DNA from: UQRS01 sp050946935
GTDB lineage: Bacteria; Bacillota; Clostridia; Oscillospirales; Acutalibacteraceae
Direction: 5' to 3'
Length of the DNA: 64,000 bases
NCBI GenBank assembly: GCA_050946935.1
Contig: JBMNVR010000005.1
Coordinates: 37,394 to 101,393 of the forward strand
Part shown: positions 42,159 through 52,623 of the stretch, in pieces
Layout of the letters: each line of letters begins with the position of its first letter
Numbering within the stretch: the first letter of the stretch is position 1
The notes under the pieces: model-generated
What the model saw: only the letters and a program-made list of their open reading frames with translations
Database searches by the model: none
What the model was told of the DNA's origin: nothing
Position numbers and translations under genes: made by a program

Positions 42159-42383
42159 GGATATTCCTCCTGAACCATAAATGGATTTCGATATGCAAGA
42201 AAAGCGGCGTGCCCCTGATATGCAGACAAATTCGCCGGAATAGCCGTCAAAGGTTTTCTGCCTTCGGATACGCCGGGTGCTTTCCGCTGTGCGATCGGTA
42301 AAATCAGAGCCCAAACGCCCGCCTTCGGTTCCGGGCTTTTGCGACGCACCACACGCGTCTGCCTCAGATTCAGAGAGCAACAG

Positions 42384-42833
42384 TTATCGCCCGCTCCGAA
42401 GCTTCCTGAAAAACTCCGAAAGCAGGCCGGCACAGTCTTTTTCCAACACGCCGCCAATCCAGTCCGGCCGGTGGTTGTAGGGATAGGTGAACATTTCCTG
42501 CATCGAGCAGACCGAGCCGGCCTTCGGATCGTACGCGCCGAACACCACCCGATCCAGCCGGGCGTTGATGATGGCGCCGGCGCACATCGGACAAGGCTCC
42601 AACGTCACATACAGGGTGCAGCCGGACAGCCTCCAGCCGCCGAGCGCGGCACAGGCGCCCGAAATCGCTTCCAGCTCAGCGTGAGCCAGCGCGTTTTTGC
42701 CCTCCTCGCGGCGGTTCCGACCGAAGGACAGAATCTTCCTCTCCCGCACGACGACAGCACCGACCGGCACCTCTCCCGCGGCGGCGGCGCGCTCGGCTTC
42801 CTCTATGGCGGCTCGCATGAAGATCTCATCCAC
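42384..42833 (-). CDS. tadA: tRNA adenosine deaminase
   Basis: 149 aa. Converts A34 to inosine in tRNA-Arg(ACG). Zinc/catalytic motif HAE (His51, Glu53) and PCPMCAGA (Cys81, Cys84). Start is GTG, with AGGAGG 8 nt upstream. Stands alone; no dnaX or SRP RNA near it. Confidence 0.95.
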   Translation of the reverse strand: MDEIFMRAAIEEAERAAAAGEVPVGAVVVRERKILSFGRNRREEGKNALAHAELEAISGACAALGGWRLSGCTLYVTLEPCPMCAGAIINARLDRVVFGAYDPKAGSVCSMQEMFTYPYNHRPDWIGGVLEKDCAGLLSEFFRKLRSGR

Positions 42834-42939
42834 CGCGTCGCCCTCCTTTTTTCAAAATTCATTTTATTATACACCAGACCGCTCTCCCGGTCAAACCCGG
42901 CCGTAAAAAATAAGAATCCTGGAAAATCCGCGCGAACGA

Positions 42940-42968
42940 TTGACCTGCTCCGGTTTTTTTGTTAAAAT
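42940..42968 (+). promoter_or_regulatory. Promoter of the beta-propeller-like/ung genes
   Basis: TTGACC (42940-42945), 17-nt spacer, TAAAAT (42963-42968), about 55 nt before the ATG at 43024. Confidence 0.62.
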
Positions 42969-43023
42969 AAATCCCGACAGCAAAATACCTCATAAAATTT
43001 CGTATGGAAAAGGAGGGGATCGA

Positions 43024-43698
43024 ATGAAAAAGATTTTTGGAAAAAGCGCCATTCATATGTTGCCGCTGCCGAGTGGTTTTATTATCGCGGTCAAAAAGCG
43101 GGAACTGGACGACCGGACAGTCGTCGGATACAAAATGGCCACGCTCCAAACCGATCTCCTCAACTCGGTCACCCGAAACGTATATCTGTTGGCCAAGTTC
43201 GGCAACAATTTCAAGCAGATTGAAACATGCCTGGGCGACAGTCTGAACTGCAAAACCATTCTTTTGCCCGGCGGACAGGTCTTCGCCGCCTTTCCCGACG
43301 GCTGCGCCCTGCGCTGCGACGCGGGAGCGGAGGTTTTGTGGGAAGGCGAACTGCTCTACCGTGGCAAAGGGCCGGCCGACATCGTCCGGCAGGAGGAGTG
43401 TCTCTGGGCGTCCTTCCCCGAAAGTAATACCATCATCCGGTACAATCTTTCCTCCATGCGGGAGGAGTTGCGAATCGGCGGCAGTGAAGAGGGCGCAGCC
43501 TTCTCCTACCCGACGGGGCTTTGGATCGAGGGGGAGGATATGCTGGTCTGCAACGCGGACTCCAACAGCATTACCGAGGTCAACCTTTCCTCCTTCTCGG
43601 CCTTCGACTATGCCGGGTTTGAGGAGCCGGTGCACCAATACCTCCGCGTGGACGAGACCGAGATTGTCCTGCTCGATTCCGGCGTGTATACCTTATAA
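43024..43698 (+). CDS. Uncharacterised beta-propeller-like protein
   Basis: 224 aa, no signal peptide. Repeats of short beta-rich segments (CKTILLPGGQVFAAFPDGCA, IVRQEECLWASFPESNTIIR, SYPTGLWIEGEDMLVCNADS) recall NHL/YVTN-type blades, but I cannot name a family. AAAGGAGGGG precedes the ATG. The ung gene follows after 50 nt, so they are likely one operon. Confidence 0.6.
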   Translation: MKKIFGKSAIHMLPLPSGFIIAVKKRELDDRTVVGYKMATLQTDLLNSVTRNVYLLAKFGNNFKQIETCLGDSLNCKTILLPGGQVFAAFPDGCALRCDAGAEVLWEGELLYRGKGPADIVRQEECLWASFPESNTIIRYNLSSMREELRIGGSEEGAAFSYPTGLWIEGEDMLVCNADSNSITEVNLSSFSAFDYAGFEEPVHQYLRVDETEIVLLDSGVYTL

Positions 43699-43748
43699 TA
43701 GAAGCCGGGCGCGCCGATCGAAAATTCAAAAAAAGAAGGTGTCTCTTC

Positions 43749-44417
43749 TTGGTCAAACTGGACAACAGTTGGGACGAGCTTTTGAAAGACGAATTTCAAA
43801 AAGAGTATTACCAACAGCTGCGGGCCACTCTCGCCAAAGAATACCGCGAACACACTGTTTATCCCGATATGTACGACATCTTCAACGCCCTGCGCTACAC
43901 GCCGTATGAGAAGGTGAAGGCGGTCATCATCGGCCAGGATCCCTATCACGGTCCGGGGCAGGCGCACGGACTCTGCTTTTCGGTCAAAAAAGGAGTAAAG
44001 CCGCCCCCGTCGCTGCAAAACGTTTTCAAGGAACTGCACGACGACCTCGGGTGCGAGATTCCGGCGCACGGCGAACTGACCGATTGGACCCGGCAGGGGG
44101 TCATGCTGATGAACACCGTCCTCACGGTCCGGAGAGGGCAGCCCAACAGCCACAAGGGACTCGGGTGGGAGCGGTTTACCGATCATGTGATCGAGCTGCT
44201 AAACGCGCGGGAGAAGCCGATTGTTTTCCTGCTCTGGGGCGCAAACGCGGGGGCCAAGGCGGCCTTGCTGACCGCGCCGCAGCATCTCGTCCTGCGGGCG
44301 GCGCACCCCAGTCCCTATTCCGCCCATAACGGATTTTTCGGCTGCCGGCACTTTTCTGCCGCCAACCGCTTTCTGACCGAGCACGGGGAAACCCCGATCG
44401 ACTGGCAGATTCGGTAA
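43749..44417 (+). CDS. ung: Uracil-DNA glycosylase
   Basis: 222 aa, family 1. Removes uracil from DNA in base-excision repair. Catalytic water-activating motif GQDPYHGP at 62-69 (Asp64), GVMLMNTVLTV, and HPSPYSAHNGFFGC with the leucine-intercalation loop. Starts at TTG, with GAAGGTG upstream. Confidence 0.96.
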   Translation: MVKLDNSWDELLKDEFQKEYYQQLRATLAKEYREHTVYPDMYDIFNALRYTPYEKVKAVIIGQDPYHGPGQAHGLCFSVKKGVKPPPSLQNVFKELHDDLGCEIPAHGELTDWTRQGVMLMNTVLTVRRGQPNSHKGLGWERFTDHVIELLNAREKPIVFLLWGANAGAKAALLTAPQHLVLRAAHPSPYSAHNGFFGCRHFSAANRFLTEHGETPIDWQIR

Positions 44418-44450
44418 AAAGGAAAAACGGCGTTTTCATCGGATGCACAT

Positions 44451-44480
44451 AAAAAAGCTTCCCCTCGGGGAAGCTTTTTT
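44451..44480. terminator. Bidirectional terminator after ung
   Basis: AAAAAAGCTTCCCC-TC-GGGGAAGCTTTTTT: A6 and T6 around a strong stem. Lies between ung and the minus-strand GH13 gene end. Confidence 0.9.
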
Positions 44481-44566
44481 GATTACACGCGGTTTCAGAG
44501 AATACCATCGAAATACATAAATGCACCGCAGATATCGGAAAACACGCTATATCCTGTATGCGGCGT

Positions 44567-46516
44567 CTATTCTAAACCAGCCTGTCGCAAAGTGAAACCC
44601 ATTTGTTTTTTCCGGGATGCGGCCGGCGCGCGCTCATCAAGCCGGAGGAGGCAGAAGCCCCGTCCGGGCACGATCAGCGTACCGCCGGTTGAACTACCGC
44701 CGAACAGTACCTCAGCCGCATCCCATTCCGCGCCGATCCCGACCGGCGCTGGCGCGTCCCAGCGGTTAACAGCAACCAGAATTTGCTCCCCGCCGCCCCG
44801 CCGGATATAGCAAACCGTCCCGGCGTCGGAGGATACGGGCACAAACGCGCCCCCGCAAAAGGCGGGAGAGCCGCGCCGCACCTCCCCCAGACGGCGATAA
44901 AAGGCGGTCAGCTCAGCGTTTTCCTCCCCCCAGGGGAAGAAACCCCGGTTAAAGGGATCGCCGTACCCTTCCATTCCCGCCTCGTCCCCATAATAGAGGC
45001 TGGGCACGCCGGGCAGGGTGTACTGCAGCACCGCCGCGATTTTAAGCAGCCGGACGGCCTTTGCCCGGGCGGACGGATCCATCCGACGGCCCGACTGCCA
45101 GACACGATCGCGGCCGTCGGCCGCCTCTCCCCCCAGCAGGGTAAGAATTCGGGCGGTGTCGTGAGTCCCGATGTGGTTCATCAGGCAGTCGACCACCGGC
45201 TTGGGATAATTCTCCAGCACGGTCATGACCGCGTCGAGGAAATCCATCGACTGCCCGGCGGTCAGAAATTCAAGAATGGCGGCGCGAAAGGGGTAGTTCA
45301 TGACCGAGTCAAGCTGTCGCCCCAGCAGAAACCGCCGCCGGACGCCATAACTGATCTTGTTACTCGCGTCCTCCCACACCTCGCCTATGAGAAGCGCCTC
45401 CGGATTCTCCGCCTTGACGGCCGACCGCACCCGGTCGAGAAACCCGTCCGGCAGCTCATCGGCGACATCCAGCCGCCAACCCGACACCCCCAGCCGCATC
45501 CAGCGGCGGAGAACGCCGTCCTCTCCGCAGATAAAATCGGTAAATCCGGGATTGTCCTCACTGACCTCCGGCAGAGTGTCGATCCCCCACCAGCTTCGGT
45601 ATTTGTCCGGCCACTCCTCAAAATTATACCATCCGTAATACTCAGACGCCTTTGAATTATACGCGCCGCATACATCATACCGTCCCTTGCGATTGAAGTA
45701 GCGGCTGTCGTCCCCCGTGTGTGAGAACACCCCGTCGAGCAACACGCGGATGCCGCGCGCCTTCGCGGCGGCACATAATTCCGCCAAATCCTCCGCCCGG
45801 CCGAGGAGGGGGTCGACGCTTTCATAATCCGCCGTGTTGTATCGGTGATTGGAGTGTGCCTCAAACACCGGGTTGAGGTAGAGACAGCTCACTCCCAGCG
45901 AGGCAAGGTAATCCAGCTTTTCGGCAATCCCCCGCAGGTTCCCGCCGTAGTAGTCGTTGCCGAGGAAACAACCGCTATCCGCAGCCGCCTGATCCTGCCG
46001 CCAGGCCGGCTCGGCTGTCCGGTCGGTTTGTATATACCGGTCGGAGAAGCAGGCGGCGGCCGCCGCCTCCGCCGAGGAATCAGCCGCTCTGGCAAAACGA
46101 TCGGGGAAAATCTGGTACAGCAGGCCGCCCGAAAACCAGGCGGGCGTCGAAAAATCCGCGTCATAGACCGTCTGCTGCCAGGCGGCCCCCTCCTCCGACA
46201 GATAGCCGTTTCCACCGGCAAACCGGGTCACGGTATGACATCCCGTGCCGCCGTCGTAGGCAAAGGTGTACCAGTACAGCCCGGTCTCAAGGGTCAGCCG
46301 GATTTCATAATAGCGATAGTCTCCCGCCCACTCCGCCGGGGTCAGGGGAAGACGCTCGGCCTCGTCCTCTCCATCGCGGCGCAGGAGGAGAAAAGCCGCC
46401 TCGCACAAGGCGTCGCGGTGGAGCAGCAGGCGGTAGGTAACCGGCTCTCCGGCCTTTACCGCGCCGAAAGGGGCTTTATAATCGGGATTGCGGGAACAAA
46501 AAGGCAGGGTATTCAT
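44567..46516 (-). CDS. GH13 alpha-amylase family enzyme
   Basis: 649 aa, no signal peptide, so cytosolic. N-terminal beta domain (residues about 20-110) like neopullulanase/cyclomaltodextrinase, then the barrel: GLLYQIFPDRF, LYLNPVFEAHSNHRYN, DGVFSHTGDDS, catalytic GWRLDVADE (nucleophile Asp) and GEVWED (acid Glu), and NHIGTHDTAR (third Asp). Likely acts on maltodextrins or cyclodextrins. AAAGGA precedes the ATG. Downstream partner of a membrane protein gene, 47 nt away. Confidence 0.9.
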   Translation of the reverse strand: MNTLPFCSRNPDYKAPFGAVKAGEPVTYRLLLHRDALCEAAFLLLRRDGEDEAERLPLTPAEWAGDYRYYEIRLTLETGLYWYTFAYDGGTGCHTVTRFAGGNGYLSEEGAAWQQTVYDADFSTPAWFSGGLLYQIFPDRFARAADSSAEAAAAACFSDRYIQTDRTAEPAWRQDQAAADSGCFLGNDYYGGNLRGIAEKLDYLASLGVSCLYLNPVFEAHSNHRYNTADYESVDPLLGRAEDLAELCAAAKARGIRVLLDGVFSHTGDDSRYFNRKGRYDVCGAYNSKASEYYGWYNFEEWPDKYRSWWGIDTLPEVSEDNPGFTDFICGEDGVLRRWMRLGVSGWRLDVADELPDGFLDRVRSAVKAENPEALLIGEVWEDASNKISYGVRRRFLLGRQLDSVMNYPFRAAILEFLTAGQSMDFLDAVMTVLENYPKPVVDCLMNHIGTHDTARILTLLGGEAADGRDRVWQSGRRMDPSARAKAVRLLKIAAVLQYTLPGVPSLYYGDEAGMEGYGDPFNRGFFPWGEENAELTAFYRRLGEVRRGSPAFCGGAFVPVSSDAGTVCYIRRGGGEQILVAVNRWDAPAPVGIGAEWDAAEVLFGGSSTGGTLIVPGRGFCLLRLDERAPAASRKKQMGFTLRQAGLE

Positions 46517-46563
46517 GTACACGACGATCCTTTCGCGCAAAACTGGTATGGAAACATCGAACT

Positions 46564-47325
46564 TTAAGCGTTTTCCTCCGCCTTTTTCTCCCGGCGGCGG
46601 AGGCGCAGACGGCCTTTCGGCTCCTCCCCGTTACGGATAAGATCGGCTGTGCGAAAATGGTTGTAGACAAAGATGGGCACCAGCGGCACCAGCAGCCAGA
46701 GGGCCGCAAACGGCAGCAGCGGCAGGATGCCGGCCAGGCCGATCTGTACAAACACGTCATAGCTGAGCAGGGCGATCAGGCCAAGGAAGCCGATCATAAC
46801 GCCAAGGTCAAGATAAAGCGAGATATTATGCAGCGTCCGCTGCCATTTTTCCCCTGTCGGGAGCAGACCGCTGACCGAAAAGTGAAAGAGGAAGGGGAGA
46901 TACAGCATGCAGAACTGCAAAAGCTGAAGGTGGGCGTTGGAAACCTCCCGGTCGGCGAAATAAGCCCAAAGGATCACGCCGGCCGCCGCAATTGCCGAAA
47001 CCGCAGCCGACAGGATCAGCAGAAGCACAGGCCGTTTTTTCCTCAGCACCATATCGAGAAGGACGGCGGCCACCTGCATCGGGATCAGCAGCATCAAATA
47101 AGCGTAGCCTGAGCGCAGGACGCTCTCCTCCGGCGCGATATAGGCCTGGTAATCGAGGATCATCCCCTCAAACACGGCATAAAAAAGGATACAAAGTCCG
47201 CCGAGCATGGCGGACGAATAAAGCATTCGGAACAGCTTTCTCCCCTCCGTCTTCGGGGTGAGGCAGAGGACAATCAGCAGGTAGGGAACCAGCAGGAGCA
47301 TACAAAGGACGGATAAAACGTTCAT
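46564..47325 (-). CDS. Multi-pass membrane protein, function unknown
   Basis: 253 aa, about seven hydrophobic segments: LSVLCMLLLVPYLLIVL, LYSSAMLGGLCILFY, LMLLIPMQVAAVLLDMV, VLLLILSAAVSAIAAA and more, ending in a basic tail (GRLRLRRREKKAEENA). No family recognised. It opens the operon with the GH13 gene and is preceded by a structured leader with a terminator (47370-47494), so its expression is probably attenuated. Start ATG at 47325 has only a weak ribosome site. Confidence 0.65.
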   Translation of the reverse strand: MNVLSVLCMLLLVPYLLIVLCLTPKTEGRKLFRMLYSSAMLGGLCILFYAVFEGMILDYQAYIAPEESVLRSGYAYLMLLIPMQVAAVLLDMVLRKKRPVLLLILSAAVSAIAAAGVILWAYFADREVSNAHLQLLQFCMLYLPFLFHFSVSGLLPTGEKWQRTLHNISLYLDLGVMIGFLGLIALLSYDVFVQIGLAGILPLLPFAALWLLVPLVPIFVYNHFRTADLIRNGEEPKGRLRLRRREKKAEENA

Positions 47326-47369
47326 TTTCTCATTCCATTTCTGCCGCAAGGCGCGGCGCTTGAAATTTT

Positions 47370-47494
47370 AAAAAAACCTCCCGGCTATGGCCAGGCGGAG
47401 GGAAGGGACGAAGGGGGCGTTTTTCGACGCTGTACGAAGGAAAAGCGCATTTTTCCTTGCCGCAGCGCCGGCTTTCACCCCGTTCGCTTACAAC
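47370..47494 (-). promoter_or_regulatory. Structured leader with terminator (candidate riboswitch)
   Basis: Minus-strand RNA of about 125 nt. Nested helices: P1 CGAACGGGG/CCCCCTTCG (47478-47486 with 47409-47417, one mismatch), P2 GCGCTG/CAGCGT (47463-47468 with 47427-47432), P3 AAGGAAAA/TTTTCCTT (47451-47458 with 47437-47444, perfect). Then a CCTCC/GGAGG terminator stem with seven U at 47370-47376. No known riboswitch core recognised. Confidence 0.6.
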
Positions 47495-47500
47495 GAAAAT

Positions 47501-47529
47501 ATTATAGTCCATTCCGTCCGGAAAGTAAA
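47501..47529 (-). promoter_or_regulatory. Promoter of the membrane protein-GH13 operon leader
   Basis: Minus strand TTTACT, 17-nt spacer, perfect TATAAT. Confidence 0.72.
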
Positions 47530-47578
47530 CCGCCGGCAGGCAGATTTAACAATTTGTACTTTATTTTTTAATCCTTTG

Positions 47579-47587
47579 TGTTATAAT
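47579..47587 (+). promoter_or_regulatory. Extended -10 promoter of secA
   Basis: TGTTATAAT (TGn-TATAAT), with TTGTAC 22 nt upstream as a poor -35. About 125 nt before the secA start. Confidence 0.55.
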
Positions 47588-47713
47588 GTTTTTTATAGTA
47601 TGCTCGGGTGTTTTGCTTTGTATGGCACGCCGGAGAGCAGATCTGCCGTTTGCCGCCTTTGCGAGGCAGCGGGGACGGCGGAATTTAAAGAAGAAAAAGG
47701 CGGGTAAACGATT

Positions 47714-50461
<2,748 letters not shown>

Positions 50462-50572
50462 ACCCCGTGCTCTTTGCGCTTTCCCGTACCAAACGCCGGT
50501 TTGTTCTCCGGGCGGTTTGCCGGCCTCTATGCCGAAAATTTGGTAATTTTGTCCGAATTTTTCTCTCGGGTG

Positions 50573-50601
50573 TAGACTTTTTCGGGCTTTTCCTGTATAA
50601 T
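50573..50601 (+). promoter_or_regulatory. Promoter of the PrsA-like lipoprotein gene
   Basis: TAGACT (50573-50578), 17-nt spacer, perfect TATAAT (50596-50601). Confidence 0.68.
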
Positions 50602-50683
50602 CTCATCTGTACGAAACTTTTTCAGACAGCCGGGACTGCCCCTGACGGCCGGTTTTTCTGGAGACCTGAAAGGAATGGAGTAA

Positions 50684-51799
50684 ATGAATCTTTTAAAAAA
50701 GATGACGGCCGCGCTGCTTGCCGTCCTGATGCTGGCCTCTTTTGCGGCCTGCCATCCGAAAAACGAGGTGGCGCTCACCGTCGGTGATGTCGACATCACC
50801 AGCGCGATGTACATGTGCTTCCTGATCCAGGCGGACGGGGAAGGGCGCGACGCGGTGGACACGGCCAACGCCGATAATGAGGAGTACGACGCCGACACGG
50901 TGGATTATTATGCGCAGAAGGTCGACGATACCGATTTCTCGGCCTGGGTCAAGAACCGCGCACAGGAGATCGCGGTAGAATACGCGACCTACATCAAGAT
51001 GTTTAATGAGAAAGGGCTGACCCTCTCGGATGACGACCAGTCGATGATCGACCAGTATGTGGATTATTACTGGAACAATTACGGATACTCCACACTGTAT
51101 GAGGCAAACGGCGTCAGCCAGACGACTTATAAAGAATATTTTTCCTACAGCTATAAGTCCAAGGCCTGCTTCATGAGTGTTTACGGCACCTCCGGCACCG
51201 ACCCGGTCCCGGAGGATGAGGTTAAAAACGCCATTTCCGCGAATTTCGCGGCGGTGAACACGCTCAAGCTTTCCTACAGCTATTCGGACGACGACGGGAA
51301 TACGGTCAACTACTCAGATGAAGAGATTGCCGCGATCAAGGAGAAGGCGCAGACCTACGCCCAGCGTATCCGGAACGGAGAAACATTCGGCACGATTTAT
51401 CTGGAGGAAAATCCGTCGACGGATACTTCTTCAATCGACACAGGCGACGAATCGGCCTATGCCACCATCTTCGTAAGCGAGGCGGCGCAGGCATACACCT
51501 CCTCGAATTACTATTCCTACGACCACTGGGACGAGGCGTCCGCCCTCGGCGTGGGAGAGGTCACGGTCATTGACGACGACGACCAGTCCCTTGTGCTGTA
51601 TAAGTACCAGAATGTCCTGGACAACGAAAACTATATCACCTCCTTTACCGAGCCGGCGCTCTATATCCTCAAACAGAGCGCGTTTGAGGAAAAGATCAAG
51701 GCCGACTCTGCCGCGCTGGAGGTCAAGGTCAACAACTACGCGGTTGATCAGTTCAAGCCCGCTAAGATCGAATATCCAACAAGCGCAAGCGCGAGCTAA
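50684..51799 (+). CDS. PrsA/SurA-like foldase lipoprotein
   Basis: 371 aa. Signal peptide with lipobox SFAAC (Cys23). After it, NEVALTVGDVDITSAMY is the typical start of the SurA-N fold; helical chaperone-like middle; a degenerate parvulin-like region around SYSYSDDDGNTVNYSDEEI, YAQRIRNGETFGTIYLEE. No clear PPIase active site can be confirmed. Probably folds exported proteins outside the membrane, which suits its place right after secA (222 nt), though it has its own promoter. Confidence 0.78.
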   Translation: MNLLKKMTAALLAVLMLASFAACHPKNEVALTVGDVDITSAMYMCFLIQADGEGRDAVDTANADNEEYDADTVDYYAQKVDDTDFSAWVKNRAQEIAVEYATYIKMFNEKGLTLSDDDQSMIDQYVDYYWNNYGYSTLYEANGVSQTTYKEYFSYSYKSKACFMSVYGTSGTDPVPEDEVKNAISANFAAVNTLKLSYSYSDDDGNTVNYSDEEIAAIKEKAQTYAQRIRNGETFGTIYLEENPSTDTSSIDTGDESAYATIFVSEAAQAYTSSNYYSYDHWDEASALGVGEVTVIDDDDQSLVLYKYQNVLDNENYITSFTEPALYILKQSAFEEKIKADSAALEVKVNNYAVDQFKPAKIEYPTSASAS

Positions 51800-51828
51800 C
51801 GGCATTTTAGAAAGTTTTATACATCAAA

Positions 51829-51872
51829 CAAACGCGCCGAACCCCGATCATAGGGGGTTCGGCGCGTTTTTA
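51829..51872 (+). terminator. Terminator after the PrsA-like gene
   Basis: ACGCGCCGAACCCC stem with GGGGTTCGGCGCGT and a T5 run. Confidence 0.92.
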
Positions 51873-52035
51873 AATGTGGATAGATATCCTCTCAATAAAA
51901 CGGCGGCGCAGCTTTTCAAAGCCTTCGCATCGGTTACGCCAAAGCTTACCCCCCCATATTCATCAGGTTCCGGAGGCGGGCTTTACTCCTGATCGCTCCG
52001 AAAGCGATTTCTAAAAATCAGTCACCGGATATTTT

Positions 52036-52335
52036 TTACAGCGACCGGACAAAAACCGTGTAACCGACCAGCGCAGCCACAACTGCCACGCCCAGCGCCA
52101 TTCTCAAAAGGATTCTGCGCCGGCGCAGCGCAACAGTTCTTCGGCTTTCCCTGGGCCGGGGCAACGGCAGACCGCCGCCGCTTTCCAGGCTTTCCAGATA
52201 CTCCCTGGCGCCGGCTTCCAAACGGCCGGCCGAAAAACCGGCGCATTCGGGGCGCACGAACAAAATCGCTTTTTCAAAATAGCGGCTGCCGGAGCCTGCA
52301 ACTTCCACAATTGAACGGTTGACGCCTCTGAGCAT
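52036..52335 (-). CDS. Small C-tail-anchored membrane protein, conserved
   Basis: 99 aa. N-terminal part GVNRSIVEVAGSGSRYFEKA and ILFVRPECAGFSAGRLEAGA is a pattern I associate with a small conserved Clostridial protein family of unknown function; a basic stretch RRTVALRRRRILLRM precedes one C-terminal membrane helix (GVAVVAALVGYTVFV). GGGAGGG upstream of the ATG. Between convergent secA-side genes and the ABC-F gene. Confidence 0.7.
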   Translation of the reverse strand: MLRGVNRSIVEVAGSGSRYFEKAILFVRPECAGFSAGRLEAGAREYLESLESGGGLPLPRPRESRRTVALRRRRILLRMALGVAVVAALVGYTVFVRSL

Positions 52336-52623
52336 GAAGCACCGCCCTCCCTTTTGATTGGTATTTGTTTCTATTTTGGGCGGAAATTTTTCGCTTTATA
52401 CAAGGGAGGCGCTGTTTTTTCTGAAAATTTACGAATAGTATTTTTTCGTTTTTCATGGCGTTTACATAAAAAATGTGGAAAACTCGGTTGAAAAGTTTGA
52501 AAACCCCTGTTTTTTCCGGAAAAATCTTTCCACAAATCGTATTTTCAAAAAATTTTTACGATTTATGTAACCCTACAAAAAGTATTTCCCACTTTACAGA
52601 TCTTCTGTAAACACAAAAAACGG
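52336..52623. other. AT-rich intergenic region with inverted repeats
   Basis: No gene. Perfect 8-bp inverted repeats AAATCGTA/TACGATTT (52535-52542, 52558-52565) and TTTACAGA/TCTGTAAA (near 52592-52610), plus two DnaA-box-like 9-mers. A TGTATAAA near 52397 (minus) could be the promoter of the small membrane protein gene. Confidence 0.4.

Noticed and set aside
42159..42383. Possible small SRP RNA downstream of tadA
   Set aside because: The gap lacks the conserved GGAAG/AGCA apical motif of SRP RNA on either strand.
52440..52545. DnaA-box-like 9-mers (TTTTCCACA, CTTTCCACA) as a replication origin
   Set aside because: Both deviate from TTATCCACA, there is no cluster, and no dnaA, dnaN or rpmH nearby.
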